Source of the DNA: Nemertoderma westbladi
Taxonomy: Eukaryota; Xenacoelomorpha; Nemertodermatida; Nemertodermatidae
Assembly: GCA_032718475.1 (NCBI GenBank)
Contig: JAUCBJ010009096.1
Location: forward strand, 1-64,000
Length of the DNA stretch: 64,000 nt
Reading direction: 5' to 3'
Below are positions 1-11,200 of this stretch, in pieces. Every line of letters begins with the position of its first letter. The stretch's first letter is position 1. The notes under the pieces were generated by a model. That model made no database searches, was not told where the DNA came from, and saw nothing but the letters and a program-made list of their open reading frames with translations. A program made the translations under genes and the position numbers.

Positions 1-196
1 AACTTAATACAGTACAGTACAGTAGACCTCTAATCGACTTACTGTATATAATGAATAGCTGAGCAGTCCAAGTCAAATAAATCGAATGCCTACTACATTG
101 TAGTACAGCGCCTGGCCTAATGACTATTGCAATGGCCTTATTACTGTACCTCGCCCTAGTATTGCTGGCATGACATACTGTACCGTACGTACTGTA
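1..196. other. Non-repetitive flank, no gene seen
   Basis: Mixed-composition sequence with scattered TACTGTA and AGTACAGTAC motifs that resemble degenerate pieces of the satellite that follows. No coding signal, RNA gene or clear element end was seen. Confidence 0.5.
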
Positions 197-643
197 GTAT
201 TATAGATGCCGATAGGCCTGTCCTACTGTACTGTAGTATTATAGATAACGGTAGGCCTGGCCTACTGTACTGTATTATAGATACCGGTAGGCCTGGCCTA
301 CTGTACTGTAGTATTATAGATGCCGATAGGCCTGTCCTACTGTACTGTATTATAGATAACGGTAGGCCTGGCCTACTGTACTGTATTATAGATACCGGTA
401 GGCCTGGCCTACTGTACTGTAGTATTATAGATAACGGTAGGCCTGGCCTACTGTACTGTAGTATTATAGATAACGGTAGGCCTGGCCTACTGTACTGTAT
501 TATAGATACCGGTAGGCCTGGCCTACTGTACTGTAGTATTATAGATACCGGTAGGCCTGACCTACTGTACTGTATTATAGATACCGGTAGGCCTGTCCTA
601 CTGTACTATTGTATTATAGATACCGGTAGGCCTGGCCCTACTG
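197..643. repeat. 36-41 bp satellite, first block
   Basis: Tandem units of about 36 bp (TATTATAGATACCGG, then GTAGGCCTGGCCTAC, then TGTACTG) or 39 bp when an extra GTA is present. Each unit carries the perfect 15 bp palindrome GTAGGCCTGGCCTAC (7 bp arms, one central base). Monomers differ mainly by ACCGGT versus AACGGT or GCCGAT and by GGCCTAC versus GTCCTAC. The array is split from its continuation by the LINE at 644-1721. Confidence 0.95.
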
Positions 644-1721
644 TAGTAGTAGTAGTAGTAGTAGTAGGATCGGCATGCTGCATTGCAGCTGCATTTTTAA
701 GAATGCTGTGCCGGCTTGTCAACAAAATTGCACCGCCACAACTCCCTATCACCCATGACATTTGCTAGATCATCCGCATCTTCAAGGCCAGTGTCCATTA
801 AGATGCGTCTCAAGGAAGTCATGGGCTGTCCACCATGCTTATTCACTCCATGAGGCTGCCAAAGTACAAGATTATGCACTGGCTGGTCCTCACGGCGAAA
901 GCAATGTCCTGCAAAGCGGATGCGATTTTGTTCTAGTGTCAAGCTTGGGGGAACCAATGAGACACCTCCAATGTTATATAGTGTCTGGTTGGAGATGTGT
1001 GCATTGTACTTGACACAATGAACCCGGCGTAGCATTCTTGTGAATGTGCCATCCAGAGATTTGGTGTCCTCAGCAGTTAGAGCCCAGCATGGACTCCCAT
1101 AGAGGAGTACTGGAACTACTGCTGCTCTAAATAATCGGACCTTAAGTTTCCGATTAATTCTCGGTGACTTCCAAATCCTGGAAAGCCTATTCAAGGCTGC
1201 CCATGCCTTTCCCTTACGTATTCGAAGGTCCTCACCTGACTTCCGGATCCATGATCCCAGGTAACAGAAGTCATCCACATGCTCAAGCATACCATCCTTT
1301 GAGCTTATGCTCATCCGATCAGAGACTTGCTGAGGACTTTCAAAGTTAACTGTCGGAATTTTGGTCTTTCTGGAGTTAATAAAAAGACCAACACTAGAAG
1401 CAGCATGTTCTAATGAGCTGAGGAGCCGTTGGGCTCCCTCTAATGATTCTGAGAGTACTCCTAAGTCATCAGCAAAGTCTAGATCAGTTAGGTACTTGGC
1501 AGGATTTCCTCGACTTCTGGATCTGGAGCCAGTAGGTGGAGTTATCATCACCCCATCATCATTATAATGATCTAAGGACATGCGTAGAACATAGTCAACC
1601 ACAATAATGAACAAGAATGGTGCAAGTGTGTCTCCTTGGAGGACGCCCCATAACACTTCAAATGGTTCTGTGTCACCGTCAACAGTTGACACAAATGTTG
1701 TCGAACCATCGTATACTGATC
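644..1721 (-). mobile_element. RTE-like LINE, 5'-truncated copy
   Basis: Near-identical to the 3' third of the longer copy at 35,374-39,132. By eye there are about a dozen substitutions and one 6 bp length difference over roughly 1 kb, which suggests both copies are recent. It is inserted inside the 36-41 bp satellite. On the minus strand it begins within the reverse transcriptase domain and ends with a 3' untranslated region of only about 30 bases, containing the hairpin GCTGCA-A-TGCAGC, then a (TAC)n tail at 644-667 (written as GTA/TAG on the plus strand). A target-site duplication is not clear because the target is repetitive. Confidence 0.9.
697..1692 (-). pseudogene. RTE-like reverse transcriptase, C-terminal fragment
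   Basis: An open frame of 331 residues covers the second half of the RT and the C-terminal region of a non-LTR retrotransposon. Visible motifs are GVLQGDTLAPFLF (RT block 4), LDFADDLG (the catalytic FADD form of YADD, about residues 72-75) and FCYLGSWI, LLYGSPCWAL and RFAGHCFRR in the C-terminal region. It lacks the endonuclease and the first half of the RT (including the first catalytic aspartate), so it cannot be a working polymerase. The frame is uninterrupted where the longer copy at 36.07-36.13 kb is shifted. The exact LINE clade is not settled; a short 3' end with a trinucleotide tail and APE-type endonuclease in the longer copy favour RTE-like. Confidence 0.85.
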
Positions 1722-2070
1722 CGGTCCTGGCCTACTGTACTTTATTATAGATACCGGTAGGCCTGGCCTACTGTACTGTAGTATTATTGAGACTGGTAGG
1801 CCTGGCCTACTGTACTGTATTATATTATAGATACCGGTAGGCCTGGCCTACTGTACCGTATTAGAGATACCGGTAGGCCTGGCCTACTGTACTGTAGTAT
1901 TATTGAGACCGGTAGGCCTGGCCTACTGTACTATTGTATTATAGATACCGGTAGGCCTGGCCTACTGTACTGTATGATAGATACCGGTAGGCCTGGCCTA
2001 CTGTACTGTATTATAGATACCGGTAGGCCTGGCCTACTGTACTGTAGTATTATAGATACCGGTAGGCCTG
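1722..2070. repeat. 36-41 bp satellite, second block
   Basis: Continuation of the array on the far side of the LINE. The first monomer lacks a few bases at the junction (CCGGTCCTGGCC instead of CCGGTAGGCCTGGCC), which may be insertion-associated loss. Several units carry ATTGAGAC in place of ATAGATAC. Confidence 0.9.
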
Positions 2071-2356
2071 TAAAGTAAAGTAAAGTAAAGTACATTTTCT
2101 TCGGCCGCTAAAGGCCAGCGATTACGCACAACGTCTGACGACTTATTTCCAGTGCGGTCCCCCCAGAACTTTACTCCCCAGAGGAAACTCCAGTACTCAT
2201 TTAGCTACCACTTAAGGATGCAAGGCAGAGATGCGCCCTGGCTGGTCCCTTTAAAGCATTCGTGCCGAAACGAAAACTGCCCTGGCCCATGTGAGGATCG
2301 AACCCACGACCTACAGGAGATGTGAATTCAATGCAACCACTACACCAAGGTAGAAC
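2071..2356 (-). mobile_element. tRNA-derived SINE inserted in satellite
   Basis: On the minus strand it starts near 2352 with a tRNA-like head. The A-box TGGTGTAGTGG lies at 2337-2347 and the B-box GGTTCGATCC at 2295-2304, the two internal RNA polymerase III promoter elements in the right order and spacing. A body of about 200 bases without tRNA resemblance follows, ending in a (CTTTA)n tail (TAAAG repeats at 2071-2091 on the plus strand). Satellite monomers lie on both sides. I do not recognise the SINE body family. The alternative, a plain tRNA pseudogene, is unlikely given the long body and simple tail. Confidence 0.75.
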
Positions 2357-2357
2357 C

Positions 2358-3805
2358 TTGCCTACTGTACTGTAGTATTATAGAAAACGGTAGGCCTGGC
2401 CTACTGTACTGTATTAGATACCGGTAGGCCTGGCCTACTGTACTGTATTATAGATACCGGTAGGTCTGTCCTACTGTACTATTGTATTATAGATACCGGT
2501 AGGCCTGGCCTACTGTACTGTATTAGATACCGGTAGGCCTGACCTACTGTACTGTATTATAGATACCGGTAGGCCTGTCCTACTGTACTATTGTATTATA
2601 GATACCGGTAGGCCTGGCCTACTGTACTGTATTATAGGTACCGGTAGGCCTGGCCTACTGTACTGTAGTATTATAGATAACGGTAGGCCTGGCCTACTGT
2701 ACTGTAGTATTATAGATAACGGTAGGCCTGGCCTACTGTACTGTATTATAGATACCGGTAGGCCTGGCCTACTGTACTGTAGTATTATAGATACCGGTAG
2801 GCCTGGCCTAATGTACTGTATTATAGATACCGCTAGGCCTGGCCTACTGTACTGTATTATAGATACCGGTAGGCCTGGACTACTGTACTGTATTAGATAC
2901 CGATAGGCCTGGCCTACTGTACTGTATTATAGATACCGGTAGGCCTGGTCTACTGTACTGTAGTATTATAGAGACCGGTAGGCCTGGCCTACTGTACTGT
3001 AGTATTATAGATACCGGTAGGCCTGGCCTACTGTACTGTATTATAGATACCGGTAGGCCTGGCCTACTGTACTGTAGTATTATAGATACCGGTAGGCCTG
3101 GCCTACTGTACTGTATTATAGATACCGGTAGGCCTGGCCTACTGTACTGTATTATAGATACCGGTAGGCCTGGACTACTGTACTGTATTAGATACCGATA
3201 GGCCTGGCCTACTGTACTGTATTATAGATACCGGTAGGCCTGGCCTACTGTACTGTAGTATTATTGAGACCGGTAGGCCTGGCCTACTGTACTATTGTAT
3301 TATAGAGACCGGTAGGCCTGGCCTACTGTAATATTGTATTATAGATACCGGTAGGCCTGGACTACTGTACTGTATTAGATACCGATAGGCCTGGCCTACT
3401 GTACTGTAGTATTATTGAGACCGGTAGGCCTGGCCTACTGTACTATTGTATTATAGAGACGGGTAGGCCTGGCCTACTGTAATATTGTATTATAGATACC
3501 GGTATGCCTGGCCTACTGTACGGTATTATATATACCGGTAGGTCTGGCCTACTGTACTGTATTATAGATACCGATAGGCCTGGCCTACTGTACTGTATTA
3601 TAGATACCGGTATGCCTGGCCTACTGTACGGTATTATATATACCGGTAGGTCTGGCCTACTGTACTGTATTATAGATACCGGTAGGCCTGGCTTACTGTA
3701 CTGTATTATAGATACCGGTAGGCCTGGCCTACTGTACTGTAGTAGTAGTATTATAGAGATCGGTAGGCCTAGCCTACTGTACTGTAATATTTCAGGCCTC
3801 TGGTC
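2358..3805. repeat. 36-41 bp satellite, third block
   Basis: About 38 further monomers, each with the GTAGGCCTGGCCTAC palindrome or a close variant. Groups of monomers recur in the same order (for example the ATTGAGACC and TATTGTATTATAGAGACC variants at 3.26-3.34 kb and again at 3.41-3.47 kb), so duplications of several monomers have occurred. Open frames reading through this block on either strand are translations of the repeat and are not annotated as genes. The block ends about 40 bases before a coding exon, so it lies in an intron if that exon is real. Confidence 0.92.
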
Positions 3806-3847
3806 CTGGTCTACACTGCACGCGTTGTATAAGTGACGTTTTTGCAG

Positions 3848-3998
3848 GCCAAGGAATGTAAAAGTGATCCGGTAGTTACCAGCCCCAGCCACGGTGGTTC
3901 CCGGAGAGTACGTGAGATGGCCCAATTCACAGTGTTCAAACAGCCGATTCCGCTGGATAGACTTCAGATACACAATTTCAGCAAAAAGGAATCAATTG
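3848..3998 (+). CDS. RhoGEF-like PH domain, internal exon
   Basis: Reads AKECKSDP..., then QFTVFKQPIPLDRLQI and HNFSKKESI. The string VFKQPIPLDRL followed by a hydrophobic residue matches the mid-PH-domain strands of Dbl-family Rho guanine-nucleotide exchange factors, where a Y/F-x-VY-RQPIP or FKEP-type segment is typical. The exon is preceded by a good acceptor (GACGTTTTTGCAG, AG at 3846-3847) and read in phase 0. A donor with GT at 3999 (G|GTTGGT) leaves phase 1, which exactly fits the exon at 26,612. A donor at 4003 (GTATAG) looks stronger but gives phase 2 and would need another exon in between. Upstream DH-domain exons must lie before this window. Family is inferred from motif; which RhoGEF is unknown. 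Confidence 0.55.
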
Positions 3999-4096
3999 GT
4001 TGGTATAGAAACAAAAGTGAAAAAGTAGAAACAGACACTAAATAGCTATAAATTCATACAAGCAGTATGAAACTGAATAAAGTGAGGTGTAAGTAT

Positions 4097-5070
4097 GGCC
4101 CGGGTCACACATGAGCTTTCAACTTTCAACATTCAACTTTCCAAATAACTTAAGTCGCGGTTCACACATAAACATTCAACTTTCAACATTATCAACTTTC
4201 AAATAACTAAATCCCGGTTCACACATAAACTTTCAACTTGCAGCTCATAAAAATTATTGTGGGGCGAGCCACGAAGTGAGCGAAGCCGTAACATATGGGT
4301 GCCATTGGCGAGTTGTCTGTCGTCGTCGTCTGTCGTTGTCTGTCGTCGTAAATTTTTGATCGCTAATAACTCGACTTGATGAAATTAAACGAAACTTGGT
4401 ATGTATGTAGTCCGGCAAAAGTTTAGAAAGAATCTGAAGTTTCGTCAAAAACGAACGAACTCAACGAGGCACAAGAGGAGGACGAGTATTGTGTTTAAGA
4501 CTTCTGACTAACGGCAGACAACTCGTTAATGGTACCCATATGCTAAAGGCTTTGCTCACTTCGTGCTGCGCGAAGACCCCAAGAACGTGTATATATTGCT
4601 TAGACCAGATATAAAGGGTTGAACAATATTCAGTTGGCAGTTATAAAAATCTGTATTGTTTTCTAGATTATAAGTTTTTTTTATTTTATCTAAAGTGATC
4701 ATTTTAATATGGATAACTAAATCGATGACGTAATATTACCATAATTATGCCTTACATAGGCGGCGAAATAAACGCCGATATTGGGTTCACCTGATCAATC
4801 AAAAAAGGTTGTTACTTCTAACTTTAAAGTAAAGTATATAACAAATGTTATATACTGTAGCTGCTATAATTTATAAACATTACTTACTTCTGATTGGTTG
4901 TCAATGCTGGAAATGCCAGCTTTCAACTTTCAAGAAAGATAGAACATAGGACTAGTGCATTTTGAAAGTTGCATGTTGAAAGTTGACTGTTTATGTGTGA
5001 ACGTCCCCATAGGCTACAATATGTTCTATCTTTTAATTGAAAGTTGAAAGCTCATGTGTGACCCGGGCCT
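4097..5070. mobile_element. DNA transposon-like element with 30 bp perfect TIRs
   Basis: The ends 4097-4126 and 5041-5070 are perfect inverted repeats beginning GGCCCGGGTCACACATGAGC. Inside both ends the motif TTCACACATAAAC and CAACTTTCAA units recur several times, as subterminal repeats do in non-autonomous DNA transposons. No transposase frame is present in its 974 bp, and the superfamily is not assigned. Flanking bases (TAT on the left, TAA on the right) allow at most a very short target duplication. It lies inside the inferred RhoGEF intron and contains a second inverted-repeat structure. Confidence 0.8.
4269..4569. mobile_element. Nested inverted-repeat element
   Basis: Arms 4269-4319 and 4515-4569 are inverted copies about 50 bp long with a few mismatches: CACGAAGTGAGC near the outer edge and CGAGTTGTCTG at the inner edge. 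The spacer includes a (GTC)n-rich stretch near 4318-4350. The placement entirely inside the larger TIR element suggests one transposon inserted into another. It has no coding capacity. Confidence 0.65.
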
Positions 5071-5240
5071 AAAGGAACTAAAAAATCAAATTGACCCATA
5101 CAGAATTCCTTTAATAAATAATGTTAATAATGTAGCAGCTAGATATAAATACAATTATTTCCGGACATTGCTGGCAGATACTGACACTACACCTCAGTTC
5201 ACTACGTGACTCCACACATAACTGCAAGCAATAGGATTGA

Positions 5241-8200
5241 AACACGCTTTAGTTTCAACATTGAAACACACTTTCTGATTGGTCACATATCGCCTTTACT
5301 TTAGTTTCAGAATTGAAACACACTTTCTGTTTGATCACATATCGCCTTTACTTTAGTTTCAGAATTGAAACACGCTCTCTGATTGGTCACATATCGCCTT
5401 TACTTTAGTTTCAGAATAGAAACACGCTTTCTGTTTGATCACATATCGCCTTTACTTTAGTTTCAGAATTGAAACACGCTCTCTGATTGGTCACATATCG
5501 CCTTTACTTTAGTTTCAGAATAGAAACACGCTTTCTGTTTGATCACATATCGCCTTTACTTTAGTTTCAGAATTGAAACACGCTCTCTGATTGGTCACAT
5601 ATCGCCTTTACTTTAGTTTTAGAATTGAAACACACTTTCTGATTGGTCACATATCGCCTTTACTTTAGTTTCAGAATAGAAACACGCTCTCTGATTGGTC
5701 ACATATCGCCTTTACTTTAGTTTCAGAATTGAAACACACTTTCTGATTTGTCACATATCGACTTTACTTTAGTTTCAGGATTGAAACACGCTCTCTGATT
5801 GGTCACATATCGCCTTTACTTTAGTTTCAGAATTGAAACACGCTCTCTGATTGGTCACATATCGCCTTTACTTTAGTTTCAGAATAGAAACACGCTCTCT
5901 GATTGGTCACATATCGCCTTTACTTTAGTTTCAGAATTGAAACACACTTTCTGATTGGTCACATATCGCCTTTACTTTAGTTTTAGAATTGAAACACACT
6001 TTCTGATTTGTCACATATCGCCTTTACTTTAGTTTCAGAATTGAAACACACTTTCTGATTGATCACATATCGCCTTTACTTTAGTTTTAGAATTGAAACA
6101 CACTTTCTGATTGGTCACATATCGCCTTTACTTTAGTTTCAGAATAGAAACACGCTCTCTGATTGGTCACATATCGCCTTTACTTTAGTTTCAGAATTGA
6201 AACACACTTTCTGATTGGTCACATATCGCCTTTACTTTAGTTTTAGAATTGAAACACACTTTCTGATTTGTCACATATCGCCTTTACTTTAGTTTCAGAA
6301 TTGAAACACACTTTCTGATTGATCACATATCGCCTTTACTTTAGTTTTAGAATTGAAACACACTTTCTGATTGGTCACATATCGCCTTTACTTTAGTTTC
6401 AGAATAGAAACACGCTCTCTGATTGGTCACATATCGCCTTTACTTTAGTTTCAGAATTGAAACACACTTTCTGATTGGTCACATATCGCCTTTACTTTAG
6501 TTTTAGAATTGAAACACACTTTCTGATTTGTCACATATCGCCTTTACTTTAGTTTCAGAATTGAAACACACTTTCTGATTGATCACATATCGCCTTTACT
6601 TTAGTTTTAGAATTGAAACACACTTTCTGATTGGTCACATATCGCCTTTACTTTAGTTTCAGAATAGAAACACGCTCTCTGATTGGTCACATATCGCCTT
6701 TACTTTAGTTTCAGAATAGAAACACGCTCTCTGATTGGTCACATATCGCCTTTACTTTAGTTTTAGAATTGAAACACACTTTCTGATTTGTCACATATCG
6801 CCTTTACTTTAGTTTCAGAATTGAAACACACTTTCTGATTGATCACATATCGCCTTTACTTTAGTTTTAGAATTGAAACACACTTTCTGATTGGTCACAT
6901 ATCGCCTTTACTTTAGTTTCAGAATAGAAACACGCTCTCTGATTGGTCACATATCGCCTTTACTTTAGTTTCAGAATTGAAACACACTTTCTGATTGGTC
7001 ACATATCGCCTTTACTTTAGTTTCAGAATTGAAACACACTTTCTGATTGGTCACATATCGCCTTTACTTTAGTTTCAGAATAGAAACACGCTCTCTGATT
7101 GGTCACATATCGCCTTTACTTTAGTTTCAGAATAGAAACACACTTTCTGATTGATCACATATCGCCTTTACTTTAGTTTTAGAATTGAAACACACTTTCT
7201 GATTGGTCACATATCGCCTTTACTTTAGTTTTAGAATTTAAACACGCTTTCTGATTTGTCACATATCGCCTTTACTTTAGTTTCAGAATAGAAACACGCT
7301 CTCTGATTGGTCACATATCGCCTTTACTTTAGTTTTAGAATTTAAACACACTTTCTGATTGGTCACATATCGCCTTTACTTTAGTTTCAGAATTGAAACA
7401 CGCTCTCTGATTGGTCACATATCGCCTTTACTTTAGTTTCAGAATTGAAACACACTTTCTGATTGATCACATATCGCCTTTACTTTAGTTTTAGAATTTA
7501 AACACACTTTCTGATTGGTCACATATCGCCTTTACTTTAGTTTCAGAATTGAAACACGCTCTCTGATTGGTCACATATCGCCTTTACTTTAGTTTCAGAA
7601 TTGAAACACACTTTCTGATTGGTCACATATCGCCTTTACTTTAGTTTCAGAATAGAAACACGCTCTCTGATTGGTCACATATCGCCTTTACTTTAGTTTC
7701 AGAATTGAAACACACTTTCTGATTGGTCACATATCGCCTTTACTTTAGTTTCAGGATTGAAACACACTTTCTGATTTGTCACATATCGCCTTTACTTTAG
7801 TTTTAGAATTTAAACACGCTTTCTGATTTGTCACATATCGCCTTTACTTTAGTTTCCAGATTGAAACACACTTTCTGATTGGTCACATATCGCCTTTACT
7901 TTAGTTTCAGAATAGAAACACGCTCTCTGATTGGTCACATATCGCCTTTACTTTAGTTTCAGAATAGAAACACACTTTCTGATTGATCACATATCGCCTT
8001 TACTTTAGTTTTAGAATTGAAACACACTTTCTGATTGGTCACATATCGCCTTTACTTTAGTTTCAGAATAGAAACACGCTCTCTGATTGGTCACATATCG
8101 CCTTTACTTTAGTTTCAGAATTGAAACACACTTTCTGATTGGTCACATATCGCCTTTACTTTAGTTTCAGAATTGAAACACACTTTCTGATTGGTCACAT

Positions 8201-11200
8201 ATCGCCTTTACTTTAGTTTCAGGATTGAAACACACTTTCTGATTTGTCACATATCGCCTTTACTTTAGTTTTAGAATTTAAACACACTTTCTGATTTGTC
8301 ACATATCGCCTTTACTTTAGTTTTAGAATTTAAACACGCTTTCTGATTGGTCACATATCGCCTTTACTTTAGTTTCAGAATTGAAACACACTTTCTGATT
8401 GGTCACATATCGCCTTTACTTTAGTTTCAGGATTGAAACACACTTTCTGATTTGTCACATATCGCCTTTACTTTAGTTTTAGTATTGAAACACACTTTCT
8501 GATTGGTCACATATCGCCTTTACTTTAGTTTCAGAATTGAAACACACTTTCTGATTGGTCACATATCGCCTTTACTTTAGTTTCAGGATTGAAACACACT
8601 TTCTGATTTGTCACATATCGCCTTTACTTTAGTTTTAGAATTTAAACACACTTTCTGATTTGTCACATATCGCCTTTACTTTAGTTTTAGAATTTAAACA
8701 CGCTTTCTGATTTGTCACATATCGCCTTTACTTTAGTTTCCAGATTGAAACACGCTTTCTGATTGGTCACATATCGCCTTTACTTTAGTTTCAGAATAGA
8801 AACACGCTCTCTGATTGGTCACATATCGCCTTTACTTTAGTTTCAGAATAGAAACACGCTCTCTGATTGGTCACATATCGCCTTTACTTTAGTTTCAGAA
8901 TAGAAACACACTTTCTGATTGGTCACATATCGCCTTTACTTTAGTTTCAGAATTGAAACACGCTCTCTGATTGGTCACATATCGCCTTTACTTTAGTTTC
9001 AGAATAGAAACACGCTCTCTGATTGGTCACATATCGCCTTTACTTTAGTTTCAGAATAGAAACACACTTTCTGATTGATCACATATCGCCTTTACTTTAG
9101 TTTTAGAATTGAAACACACTTTCTGATTGGTCACATATCGCCTTTACTTTAGTTTCAGAATAGAAACACGCTCTCTGATTGGTCACATATCGCCTTTACT
9201 TTAGTTTCAGAATTGAAACACACTTTCTGATTGGTCACATATCGCCTTTACTTTAGTTTCAGAATAGAAACACGCTCTCTGATTGGTCACATATCGCCTT
9301 TACTTTAGTTTCAAGATTGAAACACGCTTTCTGATTGGTCACATATCGCCTTTACTTTAGTTTCAGAATAGAAACACGCTTTCTGATTGGTCACATATCG
9401 CCTTTACTTTAGTTTCAGAATAGAAACACACTTTCTGATTGGTCACATATCGCCTTTACTTTAGTTTCAGAATAGAAACACGCTTTCTGATTGGTCACAT
9501 ATCGCCTTTACTTTAGTTTCAGAATAGAAACACACTTTCTGATTGGTCACGTATCGCCTTTACTTTAGTTTCAGAATAGAAACACGCTCTCTGATTGGTC
9601 ACATATCGCCTTTACTTTAGTTTCAGAATAGAAACACACTTTCTGATTGGTCACGTATCGCCTTTACTTTAGTTTCAGAATAGAAACACGCTTTCTGATT
9701 GGTCACATATCGCCTTTACTTTAGTTTCAGAATAGAAACACGCTTTCTGATTGGTCACATATCGCCTTTACTTTAGTTTCAGAATAGAAACACACTTTCT
9801 GATTGGTCACGTATCGCCTTTACTTTAGTTTCAGAATAGAAACACGCTCTCTGATTGGTCACATATCGCCTTTACTTTAGTTTCAGAATAGAAACACACT
9901 TTCTGATTGATCACATATCGCCTTTACTTTAGTTTTAGAATTGAAACACACTTTCTGATTGGTCACATATCGCCTTTACTTTAGTTTTAGAATAGAAACA
10001 CGCTCTCTGATTGGTCACATATCGCCTTTACTTTAGTTTCAGAATTGAAACACACTTTCTGATTGGTCACATATCGCCTTTACTTTAGTTTCAGAATAGA
10101 AACACGCTCTCTGATTGGTCACATATCGCCTTTACTTTAGTTTCAAGATTGAAACACGCTTTCTGATTGGTCACATATCGCCTTTACTTTAGTTTCAGAA
10201 TAGAAACACGCTTTCTGATTTGTCACATATCGCCTATACTTTAGTTTCCGGATTGAAACACGCTTTCTGATTTGTCACATATCGCCTTTACTTTAGTTTC
10301 AAGATTGAAACACGCTTTCTGATTGGTCACATATCGCCTTTACTTTAGTTTCAGAATAGAAACACACTTTCTGATTTGTCACATATCGCCTTTACTTTAG
10401 TTTCAAGATTGAAACACGCTCTCTGATTGGTCACATATCGCCTTTACTTTAGTTTCAAGATTGAAACACGCTTTCTGATTGGTCACGTATCGCCTTTACT
10501 TTAGTTTCAGAATAGAAACACGCTCTCTGATTGGTCACATATCGCCTTTACTTTAGTTTCAGAATTGAAACACACTTTCTGATTTGTCACATATCGACTT
10601 TACTTTAGTTTCAGGATTGAAACACGCTCTCTGATTGGTCACATATCGCCTTTACTTTAGTTTCAGAATAGAAACACACTTTCTGATTTGTCACATATCG
10701 CCTTTACTTTAGTTTCAAGATTGAAACACGCTTTCTGATTGGTCACATATCGCCTTTACTTTAGTTTCAGAATAGAAACACACTTTCTGATTTGTCACAT
10801 ATCGCCTTTACTTTAGTTTCAAGATTGAAACACACTTTCTGATTTGTCACATATCGACTTTACTTTAGTTTCAGGATTGAAACACGCTCTCTGATTGGTC
10901 ACATATCGCCTTTACTTTAGTTTCAGAATAGAAACACGCTCTCTGATTGGTCACATATCGCCTTTACTTTAGTTTCAGAATAGAAACACGCTCTCTGATT
11001 GGTCACATATCGCCTTTACTTTAGTTTCAAGATTGAAACACGCTTTCTGATAGGTCACGTATCGCCTTTACTTTAGTTTCAGAATAGAAACACGCTCTCT
11101 GATTGGTCACATATCGCCTTTACTTTAGTTTCAAGATTGAAACACGCTTTCTGATAGGTCACGTATCGCCTTTACTTTAGTTTCAGAATAGAAACACGCA

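Noticed and set aside
197-643. Telomeric repeat
   Set aside because: The unit is 36-41 bp and does not contain TTAGGG or related short telomere repeats.
3443-3836. Repetitive proteins (YSRPGLPVSII and LLYCIIDTGRPG repeats)
   Set aside because: Translations of the 36-41 bp satellite on opposite strands.
4003-4008. Stronger-looking splice donor GTATAG for the RhoGEF-like exon
   Set aside because: It would leave phase 2, incompatible with the phase 1 entry of the exon at 26,612; kept only as an alternative if a further exon exists in between.
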